Positions 1-7,901 of a stretch of 17,145 nucleotides of DNA are shown in pieces. This DNA is from Patescibacteria group bacterium (lineage in GTDB: Bacteria; Patescibacteriota; Minisyncoccia; Phycocordibacterales; UBA2100): assembly GCA_015491135.1 (NCBI GenBank), contig WFWK01000071.1, positions 1-17,145 of the forward strand, in the 5' to 3' direction. A model generated the notes under the pieces. That model ran no database searches. It was not told the DNA's origin and saw only the letters and a list, made by a program, of their open reading frames with translations. Numbering within the stretch: position 1 is the first letter of the stretch; each line of letters opens with the position of its first letter. The position numbers and the translations under genes were made by a program.

Positions 1-78
1 GGAAATATTGCACATGCATACAACACACCCGGGCTTTTGTATGCTCAAGCCGATGAGAAAAGTGTAAAAATTTTCTAA
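1..78 (+). CDS. C-terminal end of an upstream gene (partial)
   Basis: Frame 1 is open from the first base to a TAA at 76-78 and encodes 25 residues ending in DEKSVKIF. A clean intrinsic terminator follows 14 bases later, which supports this being the true end of a gene. I do not recognise the family from so short a tail (it contains the string AYNTPGLLYAQ), so no function is given. The rest of the gene lies outside the window. Confidence 0.55.
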   Translation, partial: GNIAHAYNTPGLLYAQADEKSVKIF

Positions 79-92
79 CATGTATCACTATT

Positions 93-118
93 CCCCGCCT
101 TTGCGGGGTTTCTTTTTT
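93..118 (+). terminator. Intrinsic terminator of the upstream gene
   Basis: A 6-bp GC stem (CCCCGC at 93-98, GCGGGG at 103-108) closes a four-base CTTT loop and is followed by a T-rich run to 118. It ends the partial gene at 1-78. The next gene's -10 box begins only 15 bases later. Confidence 0.85.
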
Positions 119-132
119 AAAATAGTTTGTAA

Positions 133-144
133 TATAATCTTTAT
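133..144 (+). promoter_or_regulatory. -10 box of a leaderless promoter
   Basis: A perfect TATAAT lies at 133-138 and is followed by six bases and then the ATG at 145. A start site 6-7 bases past the -10 box would fall on the A of the ATG, so the mRNA should have no 5' leader. There is no Shine-Dalgarno sequence. No good -35 box is visible, because that position falls in the terminator T-run. Confidence 0.7.
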
Positions 145-1494
145 ATGATTCGCGAAATACTCAAACACATAAACAGAAAAATGGCAGAAAAAGAAGGGTT
201 TGTCTCTGAGCAAGATTATGTTCCGTATGAAAAAGTAAAAGATTTAATTACTAACCCTGAAACATTTGCTCAAAAAATTGAAGCTTTTGAAAAAGAAATA
301 TATCCCGAAGTTAAAATAAAAGGAGAGACTATAGAGCTTGGAGGTGGACACTTCACCAACAAATATACACTTTCTTTTCCAGCAGAGAGCGACAAATACA
401 ACTCTCGCATAGTCACTCGCAACTCCCCTCTTTTTATGCACAGATACTTGATAAATGATGACTCTGTTGTCGCCGCCATAAACGGGCCGTTTTTTTGTTT
501 GCACGACGGAGACCTAAAACGATACCCAAAAGAGATAATCTATCATACAAATATAAGAGACGGCCTTGTTTTTGGCCTGCCCTCTGCCGACAGGCCAATG
601 CTTTATGTTGACGAGAGTGGTGAAATGAAATGCAAAGATGCAAAAGCTGTCGGCTCAATTCAAGTAGGCAATACAGTTATAAATTGGATCGGTGGTGAAG
701 GTGTTGCCCACGGAAGAGAGACCGCAAAAGATAACGAAGTATATTTGTTCAATAGTGCATGTTGCACAATTGAATACCAAGACAGAAATGATAAAACAAG
801 TCTTCGCATGTTGAACGAGGAGAAAAACTTTACTCCCGCAAACCCCAACAAAACGGATTTGGTAGTTGATATTGATGAGCAAAACAGAAAACTTATTGTC
901 TCAAAAATTAAAGAAGGTGGCGGAGTGGATTTCTTTGAAGGGTTGTTTATTTTGCAAGTTCCAAATGAAATTGCAAAATCACTAAATATTGGCGATTTTG
1001 TAAGCCCGATTGATATTGACGGAATTGCACTAAACAGTGTACTCTCTGCGGTCTCAACCGGTCCTTTAGTCCATCATTTTATAGAAAATGATGACCATCC
1101 GATAAATCACGATCCCTCATTGGGGACTTTCCCTCCATTTGAAAAAGGCAAACGCTACGCTCGTTCCGTAGTTTATAAACAAAATGGTCTTATACACTTT
1201 ACGGTTTTCGACGGAGTGCCACGCTCCAGATTTATGCTCGGGGCTACACCAAAAGAAGTTGCCGAAAACATTCCTGAGAACTCAGATTGGGCTGTGTTTC
1301 TAGATGGCGGACAATCATCACGTATAACTTTTCGTGAACAAAACGGACAAATAGACGCTTTTGGAAATAAACAATATCTAAGGTTGCATGTTGCGGACAA
1401 AACCGCTCAAGTTGCAAAAGATGAAACTAGATTTTTATGGACAAAACGCGGAAGACCGGTAAACTCCGTGATTGAGTTGGTGGTGAAAAAATGA
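145..1494 (+). CDS. Phosphodiester glycosidase (NAGPA/DUF2233-type) domain protein
   Basis: The 449-residue protein carries the landmarks of the phosphodiester glycosidase family (eukaryotic relative: the NAGPA uncovering enzyme): AINGPFF at residues 111-117, STGPLV at 304-309, RYARSV at 337-342 with a following Asp-Gly turn, and LDGGQSS at 386-392, which corresponds to the family's LDGGGSS signature. In the family these enzymes cut sugar-1-phosphodiester bonds, often in envelope polymers. The N-terminal 60 residues are charged and helical, with no signal peptide or membrane helix, so the protein appears cytoplasmic, which is unusual for the family. It is longer than the bare domain because about 140 residues of unassigned sequence (roughly 160-300) separate the first motif from the rest. 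The start is fixed by a TATAAT 6 bases upstream, consistent with a leaderless mRNA. It ends convergently with the stress operon and shares the hairpin at 1515-1542. Family call fairly sure, substrate unknown. Confidence 0.75.
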   Translation: MIREILKHINRKMAEKEGFVSEQDYVPYEKVKDLITNPETFAQKIEAFEKEIYPEVKIKGETIELGGGHFTNKYTLSFPAESDKYNSRIVTRNSPLFMHRYLINDDSVVAAINGPFFCLHDGDLKRYPKEIIYHTNIRDGLVFGLPSADRPMLYVDESGEMKCKDAKAVGSIQVGNTVINWIGGEGVAHGRETAKDNEVYLFNSACCTIEYQDRNDKTSLRMLNEEKNFTPANPNKTDLVVDIDEQNRKLIVSKIKEGGGVDFFEGLFILQVPNEIAKSLNIGDFVSPIDIDGIALNSVLSAVSTGPLVHHFIENDDHPINHDPSLGTFPPFEKGKRYARSVVYKQNGLIHFTVFDGVPRSRFMLGATPKEVAENIPENSDWAVFLDGGQSSRITFREQNGQIDAFGNKQYLRLHVADKTAQVAKDETRFLWTKRGRPVNSVIELVVKK

Positions 1495-1508
1495 GTTTAC
1501 AAATCTAC

Positions 1509-1542
1509 AAAAAACTCCGGCACACAAATTTGTATGCCGGAG
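1509..1542 (-). terminator. Terminator of the nine-gene minus-strand operon
   Basis: Read on the minus strand, an 8-bp stem (CTCCGGCA/TGCCGGAG, arms 1535-1542 and 1515-1522) with a self-complementary loop is followed by six T (1514-1509). It lies nine bases past the TAG of the channel gene. In the plus direction there is no T-run, so it acts mainly for the operon. Confidence 0.85.
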
Positions 1543-1551
1543 CTGAAAGAA

Positions 1552-2583
1552 CTACCATTTTATACTGTTGAGCTGATCGCGACTGTGTGCGATAACAGCG
1601 AGAGTACGACCACCAACCCCCTCCTCCGGGTTGGGAATCATTTCAACCACCCCATCCGGAGAATAAATACTGATAACATTCACTCCTTGTGAAAGCAGAA
1701 ACCTGTCCACCTCAGCGTAGGTCATCTGCACTTCCTTCGGCACAGGCAACCGTAAGTAAGTTGCGTCTTCTCTGTTATCCAGCAAACGCCCAACAAAATC
1801 GGCTGCGCCGGGATCCAGGGCTTCCTGAACAATACAGGCCATGTCGGTGCTGACCACCACTCGGACATTGTCACCGGTTTGTTTGTTGAGATTCTCGGCA
1901 GCGTCTTCGTTTTGAAAAAACGCGACTATCTCCGCACCCTCTCTCACATGGTTGAGGATAGAGATAACACTGCCAACCGCATTCACATCTGTCTCGGCAA
2001 GTACAATTATGGTCGTCGCCTCGCCGATTGATGCTCTGTCTCTGACTTCGGGAGAGTCTATCTCCCCTTTTACAAATCCGGCTAACCTGCCCGGAAATGG
2101 ATTTTCAGGTAAAGTTGAGACAAGAACAACTCTGCCTTTCACACGAGAGTCGGCAAGCAGGTTGTCTACCAATGAAATGGTGCGTTTTGTACCGTCACCA
2201 ACGACAACGATGTGATTTTCAAGCGCTACTGACATGAGTCCTCTCCTTCTTTTGTCTGCATAATCACTAGCAGCGGTTGCGACTTTGCCGATAATGGCAC
2301 TGAAAAAAGCGATGCCAAAAATCATAACAAAAGCTGCAACAGCCCTGCCACCGAGAGTGGTAGGAGAAAAATCTCCGTACCCCACGGTTGTACCTGTAAC
2401 GATATAAAACCACCAGTATACTCCCGGTTTTACAAGCTCAGAAGTTGGTGATTCTGCATATACCATAAGCGCCCAAGACAGAAAAAAGTGCACAAAAAGC
2501 ATCACAGCAAGCAGGCGCCATGTCATTCTGTCCAGTAGCGCCACAAGTTTCTGTATTAGCTTAGCGCGAAGCAAAAAATGCAT
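1552..2583 (-). CDS. Two-TM potassium channel with RCK/TrkA-N domain
   Basis: The 343-residue protein has a basic N-terminus, a first membrane helix at about 22-42, a pore helix, the K+ selectivity filter TTVGYGD ending at residue 71, a second membrane helix at about 80-103 and then a cytosolic Rossmann-like RCK domain starting at HIVVVGDG (124-131). This is the architecture of RCK-gated bacterial K+ channels (MthK/Kch type), which pass K+ in response to a cytosolic ligand. The glycine motif of the RCK domain is incomplete (GDG then TKR), so the ligand may not be NAD. It is the last gene of the operon, 55 bases after the polyamine-synthase-like gene with a 12-bp hairpin between them. The SD is very strong (AAGGAGGAGG). 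Polyamines are known pore blockers of some K+ channels, so the neighbourhood suggests a link, but that is inference. Confidence 0.92.
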   Translation of the reverse strand: MHFLLRAKLIQKLVALLDRMTWRLLAVMLFVHFFLSWALMVYAESPTSELVKPGVYWWFYIVTGTTVGYGDFSPTTLGGRAVAAFVMIFGIAFFSAIIGKVATAASDYADKRRRGLMSVALENHIVVVGDGTKRTISLVDNLLADSRVKGRVVLVSTLPENPFPGRLAGFVKGEIDSPEVRDRASIGEATTIIVLAETDVNAVGSVISILNHVREGAEIVAFFQNEDAAENLNKQTGDNVRVVVSTDMACIVQEALDPGAADFVGRLLDNREDATYLRLPVPKEVQMTYAEVDRFLLSQGVNVISIYSPDGVVEMIPNPEEGVGGRTLAVIAHSRDQLNSIKW

Positions 2584-2601
2584 TGCACCTCCTCCTTCTT
2601 G

Positions 2602-2631
2602 CTCTCACCGGCCAATAAAGGCCGGTGAGAG
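2602..2631. other. Perfect 12-bp intercistronic hairpin
   Basis: CTCTCACCGGCC at 2602-2613 pairs perfectly with 2620-2631 around a six-base loop. It lies between the synthase stop and the channel SD. No T-run follows on the minus strand, so it is more likely an mRNA processing or stability element, or a weak attenuator, than a true terminator. Confidence 0.6.
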
Positions 2632-2638
2632 AACGTTG

Positions 2639-4333
2639 TTAGTCAAGCAACCAGCTACGTCTTAGATACAAATCTAAGACGCACGGCTGCATAAGCGTAT
2701 TTACACAGCGAGACTCAGGGGTAAGCTCGCCTTTTCCAAACACCAGCGCAGCCCGAAACAGATCCGGAGTTACATACTCCGTCTCCACTTCAAACGTGCT
2801 GAGTGTCTGAACACGTCTTTTGATATCGGCTGAACCCCCCTTTTTCCATGCCAAGTAAAACCCCCATTCACCAAAAGAGGGAATGTTCTGGTGAAATGGG
2901 AGTACTTCAAAACCGGCAGATTCAAGGGTTCTGCCTATGGTGAGAAACACTTCCTTGGCAAAGAAGGGAGAAGTGGACTGCACAACCAACAGTCCGTTAG
3001 GTGTCATGAGGCGCTTGAGTTTGCGATAGAACTCTCGCGAATAGAGTTTTGCAAGCTCAACGGAAGATGGGTCTGGAAAATCTATGATAACCACACCCCA
3101 TCTCTTGTCATGCAGACTGCCAACAAACTTATCGGCATCCACATGAATAACATTCACGTCAGCGATATGCAGTTTTTGTCTCTTCGGATTCCCCATGTAG
3201 ATGCTTTTAAAGCCATCTCCGGAGACGCCCGATGAAGAAACTGCCACAACCCTCGCATCATCAAAAGCTCCTTTATTGATTTTGCGAAGGTATGGGTTGG
3301 TTTTTGCCATCTTGACCATCTCCGGGTCAAGATCAACTAATGTCACTGATCTGACGCGCCTGTATTTTAGCACCTCACGCAGTGCAAGCCCATCTCCGCC
3401 TCCCAAAATAAGCACGTGGGGAGCGTACGGATTTAGGGCCATAACGGGGTGTACAAGAAGCTCATGGTACCGCTTCTCATCAATGGATGAGAATTGAGTG
3501 TTGCCGTTGATGTAAAGGCGAACATCCCCGGTCTCTTTATTTTCGGTTACCACCAGGTGCTGATATTTGGTGGTCTTGCTCGCCACTATCGGGTCATCAT
3601 AAAAACGTTGCTCCATTTTGATGTTCCACTCGCGATTGTGCGTATACCCATAGGCAAGCGCAATAGCAACCGCAAGTATAACCGTCACCGGAATTTTCCA
3701 GTTTTTCACAACTCCTCGATACGCGAAAAAAGCAACGGTCACCGCTGCAACAGCGAAGTTGAACCCAGCAACGATGAAGCTGATTTCGGTAAGAGGGAAG
3801 TTTTTGAGCAGAAACTTCACCCAAATGACAGCCCCTACAAACGCTCCCACATAGTCCATAGCGTAGACCACAGCGAGATTGCGTTTGATGGAGGCGCCAT
3901 GCTTGTTGATGATTCTCATGACAATCGGTATCTCAAAGCCGATGAGAAAACCGATTACCGTCACAAGCCCATAGAGCACCAACAAAAAGTGCTCACTCAT
4001 GTACCCGAAGGCTGCATAAATGGCCAAGGGCGCAAAACCCCCAAGAAGCGCCATGGAAATCTCAATTCCCATAAACGCTTCAAGAAGGAACCAATCCGGA
4101 ACCTTCTTTTGCACCCAGCCGGAGACACCCATCATCAGCATCATGAGTGCTATGATAAACGAAAATTGCTCAACCGTTCCTCCCAAGATATAGGAGGACA
4201 TTGTTGCGAGTACATATTCGTTTACCAGTCCGCTTGCTCCGGTTGCAAACATGCAAAACCCAAACAAAAAAGTCATTAACCTGAGTTTTGCAAATCCGGT
4301 TGGTTCTTTACCAATCGCCTGCACATACACCAT
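2639..4333 (-). CDS. Membrane-fused spermidine-synthase-like (SpeE family) protein
   Basis: The 564-residue protein has about seven membrane helices (residues 20-230) followed by a cytosolic aminopropyltransferase-type domain. Landmarks of the SpeE fold are present: YQ at 257-258, DEKRYHE at 285-291, the nucleotide-binding LGGGDG at 310-315, the acidic strand end VDLDPEM, and IIDFPDP at 416-422, which holds the catalytic Asp position (D418) and the second Asp (D421). In the family these enzymes move an aminopropyl group from decarboxylated AdoMet to putrescine or spermidine. About 30 residues are inserted at 365-393. No AdoMet decarboxylase is visible here, so the real substrate is uncertain. 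Fusions of this kind recur beside DUF350 and DUF4178 genes, as here. The SD is AAGGAGGAG. The gene is separated from DUF350 upstream by 109 bases that hold an 11-bp hairpin. Confidence 0.88.
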   Translation of the reverse strand: MVYVQAIGKEPTGFAKLRLMTFLFGFCMFATGASGLVNEYVLATMSSYILGGTVEQFSFIIALMMLMMGVSGWVQKKVPDWFLLEAFMGIEISMALLGGFAPLAIYAAFGYMSEHFLLVLYGLVTVIGFLIGFEIPIVMRIINKHGASIKRNLAVVYAMDYVGAFVGAVIWVKFLLKNFPLTEISFIVAGFNFAVAAVTVAFFAYRGVVKNWKIPVTVILAVAIALAYGYTHNREWNIKMEQRFYDDPIVASKTTKYQHLVVTENKETGDVRLYINGNTQFSSIDEKRYHELLVHPVMALNPYAPHVLILGGGDGLALREVLKYRRVRSVTLVDLDPEMVKMAKTNPYLRKINKGAFDDARVVAVSSSGVSGDGFKSIYMGNPKRQKLHIADVNVIHVDADKFVGSLHDKRWGVVIIDFPDPSSVELAKLYSREFYRKLKRLMTPNGLLVVQSTSPFFAKEVFLTIGRTLESAGFEVLPFHQNIPSFGEWGFYLAWKKGGSADIKRRVQTLSTFEVETEYVTPDLFRAALVFGKGELTPESRCVNTLMQPCVLDLYLRRSWLLD

Positions 4334-4398
4334 AGTAACTCCTCCTTTTCAAAGAACTCTCCTATCTGCCCGCTTCAAAGAAACGAGCAAAACAAGAG

Positions 4399-4428
4399 GG
4401 AGAATGCTGCAGACACACAGCATTCTCC
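4399..4428. other. 11-bp intercistronic hairpin
   Basis: GGAGAATGCTG (4399-4409) pairs with 4418-4428 around an eight-base loop, between the DUF350 and synthase-like genes. On the minus strand it is followed only by a weak T-rich patch. The stretch between it and the DUF350 stop (TAGTTCTTTCA read on the minus strand) is the same 11 bases found after the channel gene's stop. Confidence 0.55.
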
Positions 4429-4442
4429 AGAGTATGAAAGAA

Positions 4443-5273
4443 CTACACGATGGCCGCGTTGATCATCAGCGCAACACCGATGTTTACAGCGACCAGTACA
4501 ACAGAGACGGCCATGTTGCGCTCCTGAATCTCCGCTTCTGCCTTAACCGAGGGCAAAAGCAAATGATCGGCAACAACCGACACAATCATGAGAGCAACTA
4601 CCGCTACTGTTGCATACACCGCAAAAGAGAAGAGATCGGAGAGTAGATTACCACCGTCCCCTGCAATAGCACCGAAAAGCGCCACAGAGGTGGCAATCAT
4701 CAGCCCGCCTACCACCAAGCCGGCGGAGTTGTTGCCAAACTCAATCTCTTCAAGAATTTCTCCCGAGGCGAATATATCGTACAGGCGAGTTACGACAAGA
4801 AAGACAACCTGACCTGCAACGAAAAATATCACCGCGGAAAGAAGAGAACCTTCTCCGGCAAATGCAGCCATGGCCACAATACCGGTGGCCAAGTAGCCAC
4901 CAAACTCCACAAACCCCACCGCAGTATTACCATTGCGAATGGCTTTGGTATTGCTTACATTGCCCAGCACGATAAAGTCATTGATCGCGCGAGCAACAAA
5001 CAGCAAAGCGGTGATGATAAGACCGTCAACAATGAGATTTGCGGTGTCCACCGCAAACCCCTGCGACGGACCGGAGACCGCCCCGAACATACCTACGGCA
5101 ATACCAAGATAAAACCCAGCTCGTCGAAGAGCCACGGCGAGGTTGCCGTTTTTGATCTCGTCATCTGGTGAGAACTCGGCAAGCATATCGCTTGCCAATT
5201 TCGCCACCCACACAAACGCCAGGGTGATAGTCAAAAAGACTACGCCCATGGCAGTACCCATCACAACTTCCAT
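4443..5273 (-). CDS. DUF350 family integral membrane protein, duplicated
   Basis: The 276-residue protein is almost all membrane helix (about eight segments). An internal repeat is plain: four copies of an acidic/polar I-x-x-GN-x-AV motif start near residues 39 (EIKNGNLAVAL), 111 (AIRNGNTAVGF), 176 (EIEFGNNSAGL) and 248 (EIQERNMAVSV), each entering a glycine-rich helix. This is the pattern of DUF350 proteins (E. coli YjfL family), here as a tandem double. The function is not established. DUF350 genes are commonly found with PspA-like, DUF4178 and polyamine-synthase-like genes and are thought to act in envelope stress. The start has a perfect SD (AAGGAGGT, seven bases away). It starts 15 bases after the lipoprotein gene, so it is co-transcribed. 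Confidence 0.85.
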   Translation of the reverse strand: MEVVMGTAMGVVFLTITLAFVWVAKLASDMLAEFSPDDEIKNGNLAVALRRAGFYLGIAVGMFGAVSGPSQGFAVDTANLIVDGLIITALLFVARAINDFIVLGNVSNTKAIRNGNTAVGFVEFGGYLATGIVAMAAFAGEGSLLSAVIFFVAGQVVFLVVTRLYDIFASGEILEEIEFGNNSAGLVVGGLMIATSVALFGAIAGDGGNLLSDLFSFAVYATVAVVALMIVSVVADHLLLPSVKAEAEIQERNMAVSVVLVAVNIGVALMINAAIV

Positions 5274-5288
5274 TATCTTACCTCCTTG

Positions 5289-6926
5289 TTACTTGCCACG
5301 ACCACCGGGACCACGACCTCTGAAACCGGATCCGGCACCTCGGATGCTTGCGGATTTGAAACCGCCTCGCTTTGCGAACGAAGTTTTTGCAAAGCGACTG
5401 CTGGTTCTGGTGCGTTTGCCGAACGTGCCGTATGTCGGCTTTTTTTCATCCCTACCATAGTATCCGCGCTTACCGCGATAGTTATCGCGCCAGTAGCGAT
5501 ACTCATCACGGTAGTAGTAAGTGGGATGAGTCGGGTCAAAAAAGAGACGGTAGATGGCGTAAGTCTCAAGCCAGCTCCACCTCTCTTTTCCGGTCTCAGG
5601 ATCCTTCTCCCACCGGCCGTATTTGGGGTTACCGACTTTGCTCAGCCCAACAGGGGTGGGTTCCTGGAGCTTCTCCGACTCAAAAAACCCATAAGGTTTT
5701 GAGACAATCTCCATACCAAGGGCATGAAGATACTCATCGAAATCTTCCTCATCCACCTCAACCCAGTCGGTGTATTTTTTTACACCGTTTTCAATGATGA
5801 GGTATTTGTGGAAGAATCTCGGCTCCATATCCTCCACCCAAAATGATGAGTCATCGTCACCTTTGGGCCAGTTAAGCGACAGCTTGTCTTTTGTGAGACC
5901 AAGCGCCACCCACATTTTGGGATCAATGTGGATATCAAGCTTCCATCCACCAAACCCCTTGTAAAGGCGAGCCAGATTACCGGCCTCTCCCCGCCACTCG
6001 CCGGGCTTTAATTTGGAGAAATACCGGAAAACCTGCTCACTTACCTGAACGGGCTCGTAGAGCATATCGGGAGTATTGTCCCAGTCACTCCACGAATCCC
6101 AGCTGGAGCGACCAATCTGAATCCAATACTCCACTTTCATATCGGCAAGAATTTTGGTGTACTCCCGGTAGAGTTCACCAAGCTTCTTGCGCAAACCTTT
6201 GGCAGACTCACGCAACTCCTTAAGACGAGTGCTCACAAGAGCAACAGAGTCCGCAAAGGCGGCATAATCTGCCGACCCTCCTTTTTTGTGCTTTGCAAAC
6301 TGGCTCTCTGCCTTCTTGAGTGCCGAGAGAGCCTCATCACGCGCTTTCTGAAGTGGAGCAAACAAGCCGGAGATATCACCTTTACGATTAGGATAATCTC
6401 TTTTGGCCTTCTCCACAACAGACTCAACAGAAGAGACGATTTTCTTTATCTCTTCCGCTTCTTTTCGTGCGCGTGTGATCCACTCGGATGCCTTATCCTT
6501 GGCTGTTGCAAGGGTAGTCATACGCTTTCCCACCCACGCAATCGCTCTCTTGGCTGACCGAAACGCCTCATCAAAGAGTTTGAGTTGCGACTCAAGCTCT
6601 TTTATATCTTTTGAGCTGTTCCGGTCGTAGATGGGCTTGATGCGCGCTTTGTATACGAAACGCAAACGCTCAACCTTGGCTTTCGCCTCGGTGAACTTCT
6701 GGTTCCATTTTTCGCGCTTTGCATAAGGCGCGAAAAACTGCCACTCTTTCGAGCCTTGTTTGAAGGCGAAAGACTTTTTCTCAGATTCCAGATACCGCTC
6801 CAGATTTTCAATCCTGGTCGGTATCTGCTCCACCCTCTGCTTCAGTTGCTCCGGCAAACCATCACAGCCTGCCAGGACAACTGAAAAAAACGCAAAGAGC
6901 AGAAATGCCAAAAACTTCTGTGGCAT
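5289..6926 (-). CDS. Coiled-coil lipoprotein with Arg/Gly/Tyr-rich tail
   Basis: The 545-residue protein begins with a lipoprotein signal (hydrophobic residues 4-18, lipobox LAGC, lipidated Cys21), so it should be anchored outside the cytoplasmic membrane. Residues 25-275 are highly charged, helical and likely coiled coil. Residues 280-450 form a Trp/Asp-rich domain (SSWDSWSDWDN, GGWKLDIHID) that I do not recognise. The tail from about 465 is rich in Tyr and Arg and ends in Gly-Arg repeats (FRGRGPGGRGK). It sits between DUF2617 and DUF350, the place where related operons often carry a small lipoprotein or membrane protein such as DUF4247, but I see no clear homology. The SD (AGGAGGT) is made by the last codons of the preceding gene, so the two are translationally coupled. 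Confidence 0.85.
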   Translation of the reverse strand: MPQKFLAFLLFAFFSVVLAGCDGLPEQLKQRVEQIPTRIENLERYLESEKKSFAFKQGSKEWQFFAPYAKREKWNQKFTEAKAKVERLRFVYKARIKPIYDRNSSKDIKELESQLKLFDEAFRSAKRAIAWVGKRMTTLATAKDKASEWITRARKEAEEIKKIVSSVESVVEKAKRDYPNRKGDISGLFAPLQKARDEALSALKKAESQFAKHKKGGSADYAAFADSVALVSTRLKELRESAKGLRKKLGELYREYTKILADMKVEYWIQIGRSSWDSWSDWDNTPDMLYEPVQVSEQVFRYFSKLKPGEWRGEAGNLARLYKGFGGWKLDIHIDPKMWVALGLTKDKLSLNWPKGDDDSSFWVEDMEPRFFHKYLIIENGVKKYTDWVEVDEEDFDEYLHALGMEIVSKPYGFFESEKLQEPTPVGLSKVGNPKYGRWEKDPETGKERWSWLETYAIYRLFFDPTHPTYYYRDEYRYWRDNYRGKRGYYGRDEKKPTYGTFGKRTRTSSRFAKTSFAKRGGFKSASIRGAGSGFRGRGPGGRGK

Positions 6927-6929
6927 TTT

Positions 6930-7463
6930 CTACCTCCTTTCTACCATCGTGCGAGTGAAGACGATTAGATCTTCGTTCGGGTAGGCATGCGCCGTCCGAA
7001 CTGTAAGAACATCGTCTTTCACGCTTGCGACAAGTACCGTGGTCGGAACTCGCCCATCTTCGGTTGCCGGAAACTCACAATGCAACCCTCTATCACAACC
7101 TTGCAGAGCGTGATAGTGCAACTCATTCAGAGCTTCCAGTCCTTCTTCCCACGGAGTTATCCGTGGCACAAACCGATAGCCAAGGTCTGCGATTTTTATC
7201 TCAACAGCCCTTGGTTTTCCGTATGTAATGGGGGTAATGTTTGTCCTGACTTCCATGCAAGCAAAAACCTCTGAAAGGGTTATGTTGCCTGCGCGGAAAA
7301 TCAAGAAGTGACTTTCGCCAATAACCCCCATAGTAACGGAAATCCAGGGAGTTATAAAGTTCTGACGCCTGAGGAGAGTGAACTGTCTTTCATCTACCGC
7401 CTCAAGTGCCAGAGTAAATCGCAGATCCTTGGCCGACTGGTCAATGTAGCCAGTGGCCTGCAT
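6930..7463 (-). CDS. DUF2617 family protein
   Basis: The 177-residue soluble protein matches my memory of DUF2617: ADLRFTLAL-like KDLRFTLAL at 12-20, the VIGESH turn at 47-52, SEVFAC at 64-69, a LHCEFP motif at 127-132 (usually LxGxFPG or similar), and a C-terminal HAYPNEDLIVFTRT at 159-172, corresponding to the HxYPxxGEIVxT ending of the family. No enzymatic function is known. In actinobacteria members sit with DUF350, DUF4178 and polyamine-synthase-like genes, as here. The start lies three bases past the preceding stop. Good family match, function unknown. Confidence 0.72.
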   Translation of the reverse strand: MQATGYIDQSAKDLRFTLALEAVDERQFTLLRRQNFITPWISVTMGVIGESHFLIFRAGNITLSEVFACMEVRTNITPITYGKPRAVEIKIADLGYRFVPRITPWEEGLEALNELHYHALQGCDRGLHCEFPATEDGRVPTTVLVASVKDDVLTVRTAHAYPNEDLIVFTRTMVERR

Positions 7464-7466
7464 TTT

Positions 7467-7901
7467 CTACTCCTTATCCGGATCTTTCATAAACGCTTCC
7501 AGAGCGTTTTTCACGCGTGCCGGAAGCGTCCCGCCGAGCATCACCAAGCCCTCCACTCCTTGAGATAGGGTTTTGTATCTCTCAAGGAGAGAGATGATCT
7601 CGGATCCAAGTTCGATGGTGGAGGTGTGATCTGTTGTCTCATCAATAAGTTCAACCAGAAACACATCTTCACTACCACCTGATCCAATCGCCTTTTGCCG
7701 ATGACCGTTAAGGTACACCGGAAAGTCGACCTGCCCTTTAGGGAGCAGATGGAATGCCGCAAGCGGAACAGAGATAACCTGCTCATGATCGGTCTTTACA
7801 TCCTTCAGGCGAAGATCCACCCATAAGTTGCCACCACGTTTGGCGACACTGGGCACACCCGCAAGCTTGTGCGGGTGCCCATTGATTTTCACTTCAGGCA
7901 T
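7467..7901 (-). CDS. Conserved operon protein of unknown function
   Basis: The 144-residue soluble protein is not recognised. It starts with MPEVKINGHPHKL, a probable beta-rich N-terminal half with several short hydrophobic strands (LWVDLRL, VISVPLAAF, VDFPVYL, DVFLVELI) and a helical C-terminal third. It overlaps the DUF4178 gene by eight bases (ATGCCTGA), and its SD (AAGGAGGA) lies in the end of that gene, so the two are tightly coupled. The next start is three bases after its stop. Its reality is supported by this packing and by the SD; its role may be as a partner of DUF4178 or DUF2617. Confidence 0.8.
   Translation of the reverse strand: MPEVKINGHPHKLAGVPSVAKRGGNLWVDLRLKDVKTDHEQVISVPLAAFHLLPKGQVDFPVYLNGHRQKAIGSGGSEDVFLVELIDETTDHTSTIELGSEIISLLERYKTLSQGVEGLVMLGGTLPARVKNALEAFMKDPDKE

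Noticed and set aside
3413..3418. Extra CACGTG core (possible parS)
   Set aside because: Its flanks (ATAAG and GGGAG) do not fit the parS consensus and it is in GC-richer coding sequence.
3494..4279. Long open frame of 261 codons on the plus strand
   Set aside because: It is antisense to the synthase-like gene, has no SD and its protein has no recognisable fold; the opposite strand carries clear SpeE motifs.
5286..5702. Open plus-strand frames across the lipoprotein gene end
   Set aside because: Shadows of the Arg/Gly/Tyr-rich 3' part of the minus-strand lipoprotein gene; no SD or family match.
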